From: Moorena sp. SIOASIH
GTDB taxonomy: Bacteria > Cyanobacteriota > Cyanobacteriia > Cyanobacteriales > Coleofasciculaceae
Length of the DNA: 64,000 bases
Direction of reading: 5' to 3'
NCBI RefSeq assembly: GCF_010671925.1
Contig: NZ_JAAHIH010000009.1
Location: 248,001 to 312,000 of the forward strand
Shown here piece after piece: positions 16,285-25,692 of this stretch. Both the position numbers and the translations under genes were made by a program. The notes beneath the pieces are model-generated. The model saw only the letters and a list, made by a program, of their open reading frames with translations. It searched no databases and had not been told where the DNA came from. Position 1 is the stretch's first letter; each line of letters opens with the position of its first letter.

Positions 16285-17604
16285 ATGACAACCCTACTAC
16301 GGCAACTCAAAGCCGCTTTTCGGATCGAATCAGTTGCAGTGACCAACAACGGTGTACAAGTCACTTGGAAAGATGGTCATCACAGCTTTTACCATAACCT
16401 CTGGCTGCGGGATGCTTGCCACTGTCCCGAATGCTTCCAGCGGGATACATTGAGCCTGAACAGCTCAGAAGGGGAAGGACATGACCCCCTGAAAATGCCA
16501 CTCAATCCCATCACTGAAGCGGTCAAGATTGATCGTGAAGGCAATTTAGATATAGTCTGGGGCGGTCAAGAACCTGGACATCACAGTGTATTCGATCCAT
16601 CTTGGCTGCGAGTTCACTGTCAAACAGACCCCGCCCTCAAACAGCGACGAAAACCCCAACTGTGGGATTCATCAGTGTCCATCCCTCATTTCGATTACTA
16701 CGAAGTGATGAAAGACGATTGGGCACTGTTGCTGTGGTTGGACAAGATGCTGGAATTGGGAGTGGTCATCATTGACAACGTCCCCAAGAATCGAGAGAGT
16801 TTTCAGGCACTGATAGAGCGGATTGGACCGATCCAACAACGATATCATCCCACCAATATCTTTACGTTGGATACAGCAAACAAACTGGCAGGAAATATTC
16901 ACCACGCCTATCAGTATATGGAACGTTTACATAATCACACAGACCATGTATCTTACAACGTTCCTCCCAGACTGCAATTTCTCGGATGTATCCAATACGA
17001 TAACCCAGACAATGACAAACAGGCATATTCTACCCTAGTGGATGGGTTCAAAATTGCCGAAGTTCTCAGAACCCAACAGCCAAAATTCTTCGAGTTGCTG
17101 ACCACAGAGTATGTGCCAACCGGTCGCCGTCGCCTGGGTGTAGAAGAAAAGGTATCTAAGCATGAAATTGGCACCAAGAAGTATCAATGGGAAACTTATC
17201 ATCGCCAGCATGTAATTAATTTAGATGAAACGGGTGAAGTCTACCAGATTCGTCACCATGAAAAAGACCGAGTGCCACTAGAGGTTTCCCCTGATAAAAT
17301 TCAAGACTTATATGCAGCCTACCAAGCATTTACGGCACTAGCTGAAGCTCCTGAATATAACGCTGAATTTCTGATCGCTCCGGGACAAGTATTAGTTAAC
17401 GATAACTGGCGATTACTCCACGGGCGTACCGCCATTCACAATCCTCAGCTGCCACGAGTTTTACTGGGAGCCTACATGAAACCAGAAACATTTCGTAGCA
17501 GACGGCGACTGTTACTAGGCAAAAAAAGCGGTATGTCAGATATCTGGTTAATGGGATGCTCAGACCGTGCTTTAGAAATGCTCGCAGACCGCACCACAAT
17601 CTAA
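16285..17604 (+). CDS. Gamma-butyrobetaine-hydroxylase-like Fe(II)/2-oxoglutarate dioxygenase (1)
   Basis: 439 residues with the two-part architecture of gamma-butyrobetaine dioxygenase. An N-terminal zinc-binding domain is visible (CHCPECFQRDTLSL, Cys45/47/50 plus later His). A TauD-type catalytic domain follows, with facial-triad His218-x-Asp220 in HNHTDH and a distal His near residue 377 in LLHGRTAI. The Arg-rich TFRSRRRLLLG near the end is the expected 2-oxoglutarate-binding region. Known relatives hydroxylate trimethylated amino acids (carnitine synthesis). With a methyltransferase and PanD upstream, a hydroxylated betaine is a plausible product, but the substrate is unproven. ATG follows ATAAAGGTGAAAG. 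A close paralogue follows after 47 bp. Confidence 0.85.
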   Translation: MTTLLRQLKAAFRIESVAVTNNGVQVTWKDGHHSFYHNLWLRDACHCPECFQRDTLSLNSSEGEGHDPLKMPLNPITEAVKIDREGNLDIVWGGQEPGHHSVFDPSWLRVHCQTDPALKQRRKPQLWDSSVSIPHFDYYEVMKDDWALLLWLDKMLELGVVIIDNVPKNRESFQALIERIGPIQQRYHPTNIFTLDTANKLAGNIHHAYQYMERLHNHTDHVSYNVPPRLQFLGCIQYDNPDNDKQAYSTLVDGFKIAEVLRTQQPKFFELLTTEYVPTGRRRLGVEEKVSKHEIGTKKYQWETYHRQHVINLDETGEVYQIRHHEKDRVPLEVSPDKIQDLYAAYQAFTALAEAPEYNAEFLIAPGQVLVNDNWRLLHGRTAIHNPQLPRVLLGAYMKPETFRSRRRLLLGKKSGMSDIWLMGCSDRALEMLADRTTI

Positions 17605-17651
17605 AGAAACCAAATACATAGGAGTTTGATACATAGGAGCTTTAAATTAAA

Positions 17652-18953
17652 ATGACCACGCTACTTCGACAACTCAAACCCGCTTTTTGCATCAAATCCA
17701 TAGCAACCCATGACAATGGTGTAGAGATCACTTGGAAAGATGGCCATCAAAGCTTTTACCATCATCTCTGGCTCCTAGATAGCTGTCGCTGTCCTAAATG
17801 CTTTCAGCGAGATACCTTAAGCCTCAATAGCGGACATGACCTCCTCAAAATGCCCCTAAACCCAACTCCTCAAGAGGTGACAATTGATCGTGAAGGCAAT
17901 TTGGATATTGTCTGGGGTGGTCAGGAAACAGGGCATCACAGTGTATTCGATCCTTCCTGGCTACGAGTTCATTGTTACGATGACCCAGCCCTTAAACAAA
18001 AATCAAAACCTCAACTTTGGGATGCATCAGTATCTATCTCTTATTTTGATTATCATGAGGTGATGAATGATAACGAAGTTTTATTGTCCTACCTGAATCA
18101 GCTCGTCGAACTAGGGGTAGCAGTAATTGAGAATGCTCCAAATGACGAACCAAGCTTTCGGGCATTGGTGGAACGGGTGGGGCCTTTAAGGCAACGTTAT
18201 CATCCCACCAATGTATTTACTATGGATAGAAAGAACGCAGTTGCTCAGGCTATCCAACATTCTTATCAATTGGGGCGTTTAAGAAATCATACAGACGTTA
18301 CTGCCTACGATATTCCCACTGGAATCCAATTTCTGCAATGTACCCTCTACGACAACCCGGATAACGACAGACAAGCCTATTCTACCGTCGTTGATGGTTT
18401 CAAATTAGCAGAGGTAATCAAAACCGAAAACCCCTACTTCTTTGAGCTACTTACTACAGAATATATACCAGCAGGTCGCCGACGACTCTCTGTGGAGGAG
18501 AAACTATCGGAAAATGATTCCAGCCCCCGGAAATACGAATGGGAAGCTTACCGGCGCAATCATCTAATTAACTTGGATGAAAATGGAGAAGTGTATCAGA
18601 TTCGGTATAACCACAACACCAGGATACCCCTAGAGGTTTCCTACGATAAAATTCAAGACTTATTGACAGCCTACCGAAGATTTTCCCAACTCTTACAAGA
18701 TCCTGACTATAATGCCGAATTTCTACTGACTCCCGGACAGGTGTTAGTAGTTAACAACTGGCGAGTGCTCCATGGACGTACCGGTATCTGGAGTCCTTCC
18801 CTGAAACGAAGCTTGCTAGGAGCCTACTTGGAGGAAGAAACCTTCCGCTGTAGACGGCGAATTTTGCTAGGGGAGAAAACTGGGATGTCAAACCTGTGGT
18901 TAATGGGATGCTCAGACCGTGCTTTGGAAATTCTCGCAGATCGCTATGTTTGA
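17652..18953 (+). CDS. Gamma-butyrobetaine-hydroxylase-like dioxygenase (2), tandem paralogue
   Basis: 433 residues, clearly a duplicate of the preceding gene: it has the same N-terminal zinc domain (CRCPKCFQRDTLSL), HNLW/HHLW segment and HTD facial triad (LRNHTDVTAYDIP). It also has VLHGRTGI and the C-terminus MGCSDRALEILADR. Divergence around the active site (DHVSYNVPP versus DVTAYDIPT) suggests the pair may have split substrates or steps. The 47-bp spacing implies one transcript. A hairpin with U-rich sequence at 19037-19060 may end the operon. Confidence 0.85.
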   Translation: MTTLLRQLKPAFCIKSIATHDNGVEITWKDGHQSFYHHLWLLDSCRCPKCFQRDTLSLNSGHDLLKMPLNPTPQEVTIDREGNLDIVWGGQETGHHSVFDPSWLRVHCYDDPALKQKSKPQLWDASVSISYFDYHEVMNDNEVLLSYLNQLVELGVAVIENAPNDEPSFRALVERVGPLRQRYHPTNVFTMDRKNAVAQAIQHSYQLGRLRNHTDVTAYDIPTGIQFLQCTLYDNPDNDRQAYSTVVDGFKLAEVIKTENPYFFELLTTEYIPAGRRRLSVEEKLSENDSSPRKYEWEAYRRNHLINLDENGEVYQIRYNHNTRIPLEVSYDKIQDLLTAYRRFSQLLQDPDYNAEFLLTPGQVLVVNNWRVLHGRTGIWSPSLKRSLLGAYLEEETFRCRRRILLGEKTGMSNLWLMGCSDRALEILADRYV

Positions 18954-19036
18954 GATCATCGAATAATCTTAATTGATGGCAAGTGAAGCGCTGTCTGTTG
19001 TTGAGAGCGCTTGCATCAGAAAATTCAAGCTATTTG

Positions 19037-19066
19037 TAGGGCGCACAGACGTGCGCCCTAACTATT
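19037..19066 (+). terminator. Rho-independent-like terminator after dioxygenase operon
   Basis: Perfect 10-bp stem TAGGGCGCAC-agac-GTGCGCCCTA (19037-19060), followed shortly by a T-rich stretch. It lies 84 bp after the second dioxygenase stop. The same hairpin type is widespread in cyanobacterial intergenic DNA, so it could also be a repeat. Confidence 0.5.
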
Positions 19067-19249
19067 GTAATTTTTGTTTATTATCATAAATATGTAAGTT
19101 ATTACTAAATAATATGCCAGTTATTAAACTGGCACAAGCAAATAAAATTTTTGTCCCACGATTTTACTACACCTTTCCGAAGGATTGTTAAAGCAGACAT
19201 AATAGGAATTAAGGGTGAGATACTGATTGCATTAACAGGGATTGGGCAT

Positions 19250-19700
19250 GTTGACACTCCCCACAGCTATAAGCAGGGGGATTCTTGGCTCACAGAACTG
19301 ACTTGCCGTGACAGGTTTACACCAACCACAGTAGAGGTCAAATCTCCCCAAGCGTTCAGATCATTGATCTAAGTTCCGGTGTGCCCCACCGTACTCAGGG
19401 TTTTTCCTAAGACTTGCCAGGCTTTCTTTAATTTCTTGCCCAATGACTTTCATAGGCCATCATATCGTTAGATTGAATTACGCAATGTGCATTCTCAAGA
19501 CACATTTTTTACGTTACCTACTTATATCAAAGGGTTATCTCCAATACTGGCGTGCCTTACTATCTAATTATATACTATCGGAGCCAGTATCAGCATTCGA
19601 GATCAAAATTAGCTGACGGGGAATAAATTCCCTTCGGGCTCATCCCCATAACTATAAGTTAGGGGATGAGCCCTCAGAGCTTTCGGTAACCCAGTCATTA
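19250..19700 (-). mobile_element. IS605-type relic with internally deleted tnpB (copy 3)
   Basis: Right end GTTGACACTCCCCAC..GGGGGATTCTTGG and the conserved GTTCCGGTGTGCCCCACCG segment match the tnpB-bearing copies. The left end is a perfect 12-bp stem GGGCTCATCCCC..GGGGATGAGCCC (19636-19673). Between them only tnpB scraps remain (ATTACGCAATGTGC, ACGTTACCTACTTAT). It keeps ends and the candidate omega RNA region but no coding capacity, and shares its deletion with the relic at 28.3 kb. Confidence 0.75.
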
Positions 19701-19998
19701 GCTGTTTCCTGTCGAACTAACCAAGGACATTAATATCCTCTTGACTCTAACTGTTATAAGCGGAGGATTCTGCCCAATTTTGTCAAACATTTGGCCGTAA
19801 TCCCAGGCTCTAGTATTGAATATGAATATATAGTGGAAGAGTCTTGAGCTTGGTAGGGCTAACAACAGCTAGCTTGAAACGTCCTAATCACTCCTCCTAG
19901 GCAGGAGTGTACTTGAACTAACAAATACCAATCACGACTCACCAATCACGACTCACCAATCACGACTACTGCCACCATTTCATCTATGAGGGAAACTG

Positions 19999-21105
19999 AT
20001 GGTCTTATCTTTGAAAATCGTACATGATACCTTCCTAAAACAGCAACCCGTACCCAGCCAGAAGATCGAAAATGAAGAGGATAAAGTTTGGGTCAAAAAA
20101 GGCAGGGAACTAGAGCTGCACAGCTGGGTAGACCTCAAAGAAGAGAAGTCTTACCTGCGGGTTGCTTTGACCAAAGATGAATTTAATGGCAAGAATACCT
20201 GGTACGTCTACGAACCCCATGTCGAGGTTTGGGATGACGACAAGCAGTTGTTCCCCAAGAAAATATCCATCAAGGTCAGGAATGTTACCTCCTGCTCCAC
20301 AGAAGTGGTTCGGGGGCTAGACAAGCAGATTATTGATGAAATGAACCGACTGATCCCAAATGTACTAATCAGCTTTGATGATTTAGATGTGCAACTAGGT
20401 CCTGCGGTCTGGGCTATGCTCCAACCCGCTGCCAAAAGAGCCCTCGAACGTGCTATTCAAGACCGGGGCGTTCCCATGGTAGTAAATTCAGCCTATCGCA
20501 CCATTGCCCAGCAATTAATACTATATAACCACTACAGAAATCGCCGTTGCGGTATTCCCATTGCTGCCCGTCCGTCTCGAAGTAATCACCAAAGTGGTCT
20601 AGCCATTGATATTTCAGATTACCTTAGCTGGCGACCTTACCTCCAGAAGTACGGCTGGCGATGGCTCGGTTGGGGGGACCCAGTTCATTTCGACTACGTA
20701 GGCAGAGGTACCCGAGACATTCGCGCCCTAGCAGTGCGGGCATTCCAGCGAGTTTGGAACCGCTATAATATCAATGACCGGATTTCCGAAGATGGTTCCT
20801 ACGGACCATCAACCGAGAGACGACTAAACAATAGTTTTTCAGAAGGGTTTTCGATCTCGGTACCCTCCAAGAAAGAATCTGAGAAGTCAATACAATTTCG
20901 GGTACTGCGCCTAAGCCAACCTTACATGAAGGGAGAAGACGTGCGTGCTATTCAACAAGCCTTGGCCAAAGCAGGCTATAGTCTGGATGTGGATGGTGTC
21001 TATGGACGAGGTAGCGAGGCAGTTGTAAAGCAGTTCCAAGAACAAAACGGTTTAGATGTAGATGGAATTGTCGGACCAGCAACCCGTGCCAAGATGGGAC
21101 TTTAA
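19999..21105 (+). CDS. M15-type peptidoglycan peptidase with peptidoglycan-binding domain
   Basis: Predicted D-Ala-D-Ala carboxypeptidase/VanY-like zinc peptidase, 368 residues. The central M15 motifs are SNHQSGLAIDI (SxHxxGxAxD) and GDPVHFDYVG (second zinc His). The C-terminus (residues ~310-368) is a PG_binding_1 repeat (VRAIQQALAKAGYSLDVDGVYG, then QNGLDVDGIVGPATRAKM). No signal peptide is obvious; the N-terminal ~90 residues are of unknown type. The next gene is an amidase on the same strand, which suggests a cell-wall processing or lysis-like pair. Confidence 0.87.
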   Translation: MVLSLKIVHDTFLKQQPVPSQKIENEEDKVWVKKGRELELHSWVDLKEEKSYLRVALTKDEFNGKNTWYVYEPHVEVWDDDKQLFPKKISIKVRNVTSCSTEVVRGLDKQIIDEMNRLIPNVLISFDDLDVQLGPAVWAMLQPAAKRALERAIQDRGVPMVVNSAYRTIAQQLILYNHYRNRRCGIPIAARPSRSNHQSGLAIDISDYLSWRPYLQKYGWRWLGWGDPVHFDYVGRGTRDIRALAVRAFQRVWNRYNINDRISEDGSYGPSTERRLNNSFSEGFSISVPSKKESEKSIQFRVLRLSQPYMKGEDVRAIQQALAKAGYSLDVDGVYGRGSEAVVKQFQEQNGLDVDGIVGPATRAKMGL

Positions 21106-21242
21106 GCAAGCACCATTGACCCTAACCTAATGGTAATGGTCAATGGCCAAACAATCTATGATTCATTAACAAGTTCCAGAGATATTCATCATTCATCAAT
21201 CATCATTGATTGTTTCTCCGTAACTGACAATTTAAATGCGAA

Positions 21243-22646
21243 ATGCGTAAGCTATTAGCACGACTTTTTAAAGCTATCTACCGAATTATTTTCCGACCAA
21301 AAAACGGTAAACTAAGGAGAAGAAACCAACCCATGGCACGTATTATAATTTCCGCTGGTCATGACCTCAAAGACCCGGGAGTAGTGGCTTTAGGCACAAC
21401 AGAATCTCGGGAAATGATACTTACCCGTAACGAAATTGTTAAAGAGCTGGAATTACGGGGAGTAGATTGTATAGTTGTTCCTGACTCTCTCAGTCTTCAA
21501 GACACGATTCGATGGATCAATGCCAATGCTGTGCCTGGTGACGTAGCCTTGGAAATCCATGGCAATGCCTTTAACGGTTCCCTGCGAGGGGCTCAAGCCT
21601 TTTACATCTATGGTAACGATGAAAGGCAGCTGGATGCTCAACTCTTACTGAATGCCTTACTCCAAGAAATTCCTGAATTTCCCAGTCGTGGCGTTAAACC
21701 AGATATCCACTCTCCACATCGGCGCGGCTTATCCTTTTGTCGTCAGGTAGCAGTCTCTTCGGTACTGATGCAGTTGTGTTTTATCGACAATCCTCAAGAC
21801 CTAGACTTACTGCAAAATCAGCGGGAAAAATTTGCCAAAGGGATTGCTCAAGGGTTAATTCAATGGAGCGGTCAGACTCCAAAAACTCCTGAGTTTCCTA
21901 CTATCAATATCTTTATTAAACAACAGAAGTATGACGAAAAAGGGATTTTAATTAATAGCAATGCCTTTATTCCCGTTGATTTAGTGGAAATGCTCGGGAT
22001 TAGCCTAACTGATCGGGAAGATATTCGCCAAATCAGTTACGGAAATGTTGTCTATATCAAAGCGGTAGAATTACAGGACTTTAATATAGCTGCATCCTGG
22101 GAAAATCAGACAAAAACTGTAATTTTAAATCCACTTCCCCGCACCTTACTGGAAGATGCTGACCAAATTATGGGGATGGGAAATACCACTGAAAGCCAAT
22201 TGAAAAGCTTTCTTGAAAAAACTAATCAAGACGGTTTAAAACAATTTCCTGACTTACCCAGACTTTACATAGAAGAAGCGGAAAATGAGGGAGTTAACCA
22301 CGATGTTGCCTTCTGTCAGATGTGTGTGGAAACCGATTATTTACGCTTTGGAGGTAAGGTAAAACCTGAGCAGAATAACTTTTGTGGATTGGGTACCGTT
22401 GATGCTAGTGCTGCTGGTGCTACGTTTGCTGACCCGAAAACAGGAGTTAAAGCTCACATTCAGCACCTGAAGGCATATGCCAGTACTGATATGATTAACG
22501 ATCCCCCGATAGTAGACCCTCGTTTCGACTATGTGCCCAGAGGTGTTGCTCCTTCAGTTTATGACTTAGGCAGACGTTGGAATCCAGATTTGGAGTACGG
22601 CAATCAGATTATGGTATTTATTAAACAGCTTTATGGTGTTTTTTGA
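21243..22646 (+). CDS. N-acetylmuramoyl-L-alanine amidase with glucosaminidase-like domain
   Basis: Cell-wall hydrolase, 467 residues. Amidase_3 motifs: ISAGHDLKDPG (zinc His), a Glu in TESREM, LEIHGNAF (zinc His) and QLCFIDNPQD. The C-terminal ~130 residues resemble a bacteriophage-type glucosaminidase (YIEEAENEGVNHDVAFCQMC..NNFCGLG). ATG at 21333 (MARIIISAGH) has a Shine-Dalgarno-like AAGGAGA 12 nt upstream and may be the true start; the longer start adds a basic 30-residue tail. It pairs with the M15 peptidase gene 137 bp upstream. Confidence 0.87.
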   Translation: MRKLLARLFKAIYRIIFRPKNGKLRRRNQPMARIIISAGHDLKDPGVVALGTTESREMILTRNEIVKELELRGVDCIVVPDSLSLQDTIRWINANAVPGDVALEIHGNAFNGSLRGAQAFYIYGNDERQLDAQLLLNALLQEIPEFPSRGVKPDIHSPHRRGLSFCRQVAVSSVLMQLCFIDNPQDLDLLQNQREKFAKGIAQGLIQWSGQTPKTPEFPTINIFIKQQKYDEKGILINSNAFIPVDLVEMLGISLTDREDIRQISYGNVVYIKAVELQDFNIAASWENQTKTVILNPLPRTLLEDADQIMGMGNTTESQLKSFLEKTNQDGLKQFPDLPRLYIEEAENEGVNHDVAFCQMCVETDYLRFGGKVKPEQNNFCGLGTVDASAAGATFADPKTGVKAHIQHLKAYASTDMINDPPIVDPRFDYVPRGVAPSVYDLGRRWNPDLEYGNQIMVFIKQLYGVF

Positions 22647-22721
22647 AGGATGAAGCATGTCACACGTCATACTTCAGACTTAATACTTCACACTTGATAC
22701 TTCAAACGTCAAACTTACTTG

Positions 22722-24332
22722 TTAACTACTCCCTAAAACAAATAAACTCAGAAGCGTACCACTATTCCAGAGACTATGGAGCAGCATGGGAGCTAGGAGA
22801 TTACGCGATCGCGTGTAAACCACTCCCAAGACAATTCCCAATGTGGCTAGGGGTAGGACTTCTGAGAGACTCAAATGAGCGATCGCAAAAATCAGACTAC
22901 TTAATGCGATCGCTCCCCAAACTGGTAGATAACGAGTCAAAGAGGGCAACAAGAACCCTCGAAAGATTATCTCCTCAAACACTGGTGCTGCCACAGCTGC
23001 TGTCAGAAAAAATATGATTAAAGCTATAGTGTCCTGTCCCTCCAAAGCTAGGGGCAACAGTGGGTTACTACCGCCGTTTCCTTGCCATAACTGTTGGTTA
23101 ATCAGAGATACCACAATCACCAAGGGGAGTGCAATCAAATAGCCACCGACTCCCCAGACAATCCAGTTGCTGCGCCACTTGAACCGAAACCAATCCTCCG
23201 GCAGGGGCAAAAAGGGCTTAATGGAAAGGTACATCACTAACAAGCCACCAAATGCCATGATTAGGTAAGTTAGCAACACATAGAACGCACTCATCTGTAC
23301 CGTAAAATTGGCTGGGTTAATCCCAACAATCCCTAGTGACAGCCCAATTACAAGGGGTAACAGGAGTTGACCGATGGCGAAAAACCCAAAAATCAGCACT
23401 TGCCAAATAATTTCCCCATCCCAAGCTGTTTTCCATGGGACATTATCATTCCTTGCTAGAACGGATTGCTTACCTTGAAACAACAACTGACCAACCAAGC
23501 ACACTAAGATTACCAAACCCAATAGGGTATTAAATCCTGGGATGACAGCGATAACGAATAATTTGACAATTGCTTGTTCAGCCGTTTCTTGTTCTTGGGT
23601 TTGGAGTGACAATAGGTCACTTTGGCGCTGCTGCAATTGATACAGCTGACTCAACGCGCGATAGCGGAACCAATTATCTAAGTTTTGTTCAATTTTTTGC
23701 TCAGCATCTGGTAGTACCAGAGGTGGATCACTCCATAGACCCATTAATACCCTGGCAGTTTCTAATGAGCCATTAGGGTATGTCTGTGCATCCCAGGTTT
23801 GAATAGCAGCATCGGCTTTTCCTTGTTGAGCTTGGAGAATTCCAATACGCAAATCCAGCTTAGCAATCAGCTGTTCGATGTCAGACAATGACTGTTGCAA
23901 TTGCTGCTGCTCGGAGGGATAGGAGTTTTGGGTCAGGGGAGTGACTGGTGATTGTGATTGCACTCCATCGTTCGGTGTGGTTATCTTCCCTATAGAAAAT
24001 TTTTGGAGTTTGGTCAGGACCTTTGACTGATTGGTCTGAGCCAATTGACGGGCTGTTTCATACTGTTTTTGAGCAGATTGAAACGGCTCAGCACCAATCA
24101 AAGCATTACGAGCCGCAGTCCAATCTACCTTAAACTCCTGATTAGACTGCTCAGATGTGGCAGAATCAGAGGTTGTGTTTTTCCACTCCCAGCCATGGAG
24201 TACTAGATTGGTTTGGCGAAGTTCCAGACTAGTTTGAATCTGGGGCTGACCCCAGCTTTCTACCAGAGAAAGGCCAATTCTAGCGATCGCAAAAATCGTC
24301 AGTACAATCAAAACCAACCGTTTTATAGTCAT
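22722..24332 (-). CDS. CPBP family intramembrane glutamic protease
   Basis: Multi-pass membrane protease of the CAAX-processing/bacteriocin-processing (Abi) family, 536 residues. One N-terminal TM helix is followed by a ~230-residue soluble helical region and then about eight TM helices. The family motifs EEIIFRGF, FAIAHLSL and LLHSLWNS are at the C-terminus. ATG at 24332 (MTIKRLVLIVL) is chosen because it follows GAGGGGTTCG, while the frame further upstream runs into the end of an IS605 element. That element's right end lies only ~34 bp before the start codon, so the native promoter is probably displaced. The substrate is unknown. Confidence 0.88.
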   Translation of the reverse strand: MTIKRLVLIVLTIFAIARIGLSLVESWGQPQIQTSLELRQTNLVLHGWEWKNTTSDSATSEQSNQEFKVDWTAARNALIGAEPFQSAQKQYETARQLAQTNQSKVLTKLQKFSIGKITTPNDGVQSQSPVTPLTQNSYPSEQQQLQQSLSDIEQLIAKLDLRIGILQAQQGKADAAIQTWDAQTYPNGSLETARVLMGLWSDPPLVLPDAEQKIEQNLDNWFRYRALSQLYQLQQRQSDLLSLQTQEQETAEQAIVKLFVIAVIPGFNTLLGLVILVCLVGQLLFQGKQSVLARNDNVPWKTAWDGEIIWQVLIFGFFAIGQLLLPLVIGLSLGIVGINPANFTVQMSAFYVLLTYLIMAFGGLLVMYLSIKPFLPLPEDWFRFKWRSNWIVWGVGGYLIALPLVIVVSLINQQLWQGNGGSNPLLPLALEGQDTIALIIFFLTAAVAAPVFEEIIFRGFLLPSLTRYLPVWGAIALSSLIFAIAHLSLSEVLPLATLGIVLGVVYTRSRNLLAPMLLHSLWNSGTLLSLFVLGSS

Positions 24333-24388
24333 CGAACCCCTCAACACACAAGCGTTTTGTTCATTATTGACACTCCCCACTGATAGAA

Positions 24389-25692
24389 TCAGGGGGATTC
24401 TTGGTTCAACGAGCTGACTTGCTCAACCAGACCGGAATCAGGAAGAGTAGAGGCCAATTCTCCCCAAGCGTTAAGTAAAGTTCCCGTGTGCCCCACGGTA
24501 CTCAAGGCTCTAGTTAGGATATTTTTGGCGGCATTATGGTCGCGGTCTAGCCGACACCCACACTGACAGACATGGGTTCGAGTTGATAATGACTTCTTGA
24601 CCACTTCACCACATTTGGAACAATTCTGGCTTGTATAGGCAGGATTAACTGCAACAGTTATCCGACCAAACTTTTGCCCAAAATATTCCAACCATTCCCT
24701 AAACTGGTACCAACCTGCATCATTAATAGACTTAGCGAGACAGTGATTTTTAACTAAATTTTTAACCCTCAAATCTTCGTAAGCGACCAGGTCGTTAGAC
24801 CGGATTACGCAACGTGCCGGAGACGAAACCTTAGAATAAAGAAGCCTTAATAACAAAGATTTAACCCTTTTATGCATAGCCGACTAACCATAAAGGCTTC
24901 TTTATTCTTACGGTAACTTCTAACCAGTCTCTTGGCATGTTCTTCACGTTGCCTACTTATTTTAAGGTGATGTCTACCTAATCTATTAATGGCCTTTTTA
25001 CGGTTAGATGAGCCTTTCTTTTTGCGAGATACTCGGCGTTGATAAAACTTTAAACGTTTTTCCCCTTTTCGGTAAAATCGTGGGTTAGGTTCTGAGTATC
25101 CATCAGAGTCTGTGTAAAACTCCTTTAAGCCAACGTCCAATCCAATAGTAAACCCAGTGGCTTCTAGTTGTTCTTGGTTCTCTACTTTCACACAGAACTG
25201 GACATAATAGCCATCAGCTCTCTGGACAATCCGAACTCGTTTTATTAGCTTCTGGTCGAAGCGCCACAAGTCCCAGGTACCTTTGATATTGACTTGCCCA
25301 ATGCCTTTATTATCGGTAAAGTTTATGGACTTCTTGTCTGGGGATAACTTCCATCCAGATTGCTTATATTCGACTGACCTAGAATGCTTTTTGAAACGGG
25401 GATAACCTTTCTTCCCAGGGATTTTCTTCTTGCAATTATCAAAGAAACGTTTGATAGCGCGTTCTACATTCTCAACTGATGCCTGACAAGCATGACTGTT
25501 GAGGTCTCTGACAAACTTGAATTCGTCTCTTAGTTGAGTGTTGTAACGATAGAGTTCTTTTTTCCCTGTACCACGATTGTCCATCCAGTACCGAAGTACT
25601 TTATTGCGGACAAAGCGAGCCGTTCTAATGGCTTCATTTATTGCCAACCTTTGAGGCTCTTTGAGAACAGCCTTGAACTCCATGACCAACAC
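24389..25692 (-). pseudogene. tnpB: TnpB interrupted by a 107-nt palindromic element
   Basis: The N-terminal ORF (24847-25692) contains RuvC-I IGLDVGLKEF and ends inside the insertion. The C-terminal ORF (24389-24877) contains the RuvC-II Glu (AYEDLRVKN), zinc ribbon CSKCG..CQCGC and RuvC-III LDRDHNAA. Removing 107 nt (24817-24923) gives KRL-ARCVIRSNDL in one frame, exactly matching copy 1 (KRLARCVIRSNDL). Apart from this insertion the gene looks intact, so the insertion appears recent. Unless the insert is removed from the RNA, no full TnpB is made. Confidence 0.88.
24817..24923 (-). repeat. ~100-nt palindromic element, copy B (in tnpB)
   Basis: On the minus strand it begins GAAGTTACCGTAAGAATAAA and ends GGTTTCGTCTCC; the core of 102 nt is 24819-24920. 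A perfect 16-bp stem (AGAATAAAGAAGCC-TT and complement) encloses a ~44-nt loop containing CTATGCATAAAAGGGTTAAA. The same element recurs at 28782-28883 and 42882-42986. Confidence 0.88.

Larger units (their letters stand above)
18954..19998. other. Long gene-free region with terminator and IS relic
   Basis: Contains the terminator-like hairpin at 19037-19060 and an internally deleted IS605-type element at 19250-19700. Ahead of the peptidase gene lie short tandem CAATCACGACTCAC repeats near 19928-19966. No credible gene. Confidence 0.55.

Noticed and set aside
19151..19372. 73-codon plus-strand frame
   Set aside because: Runs through the conserved right end of an IS605 relic on the opposite strand; no protein similarity.
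22643..23017. 124-codon plus-strand frame
   Set aside because: Antisense to the 3' part of the CPBP protease gene, whose motifs are clear.
24817..24923. Interpreting the 107-nt element as a second small IS end or part of tnpB omega RNA
   Set aside because: The same element occurs in a group II intron gene and in an IS relic left end, so it is independent of tnpB.
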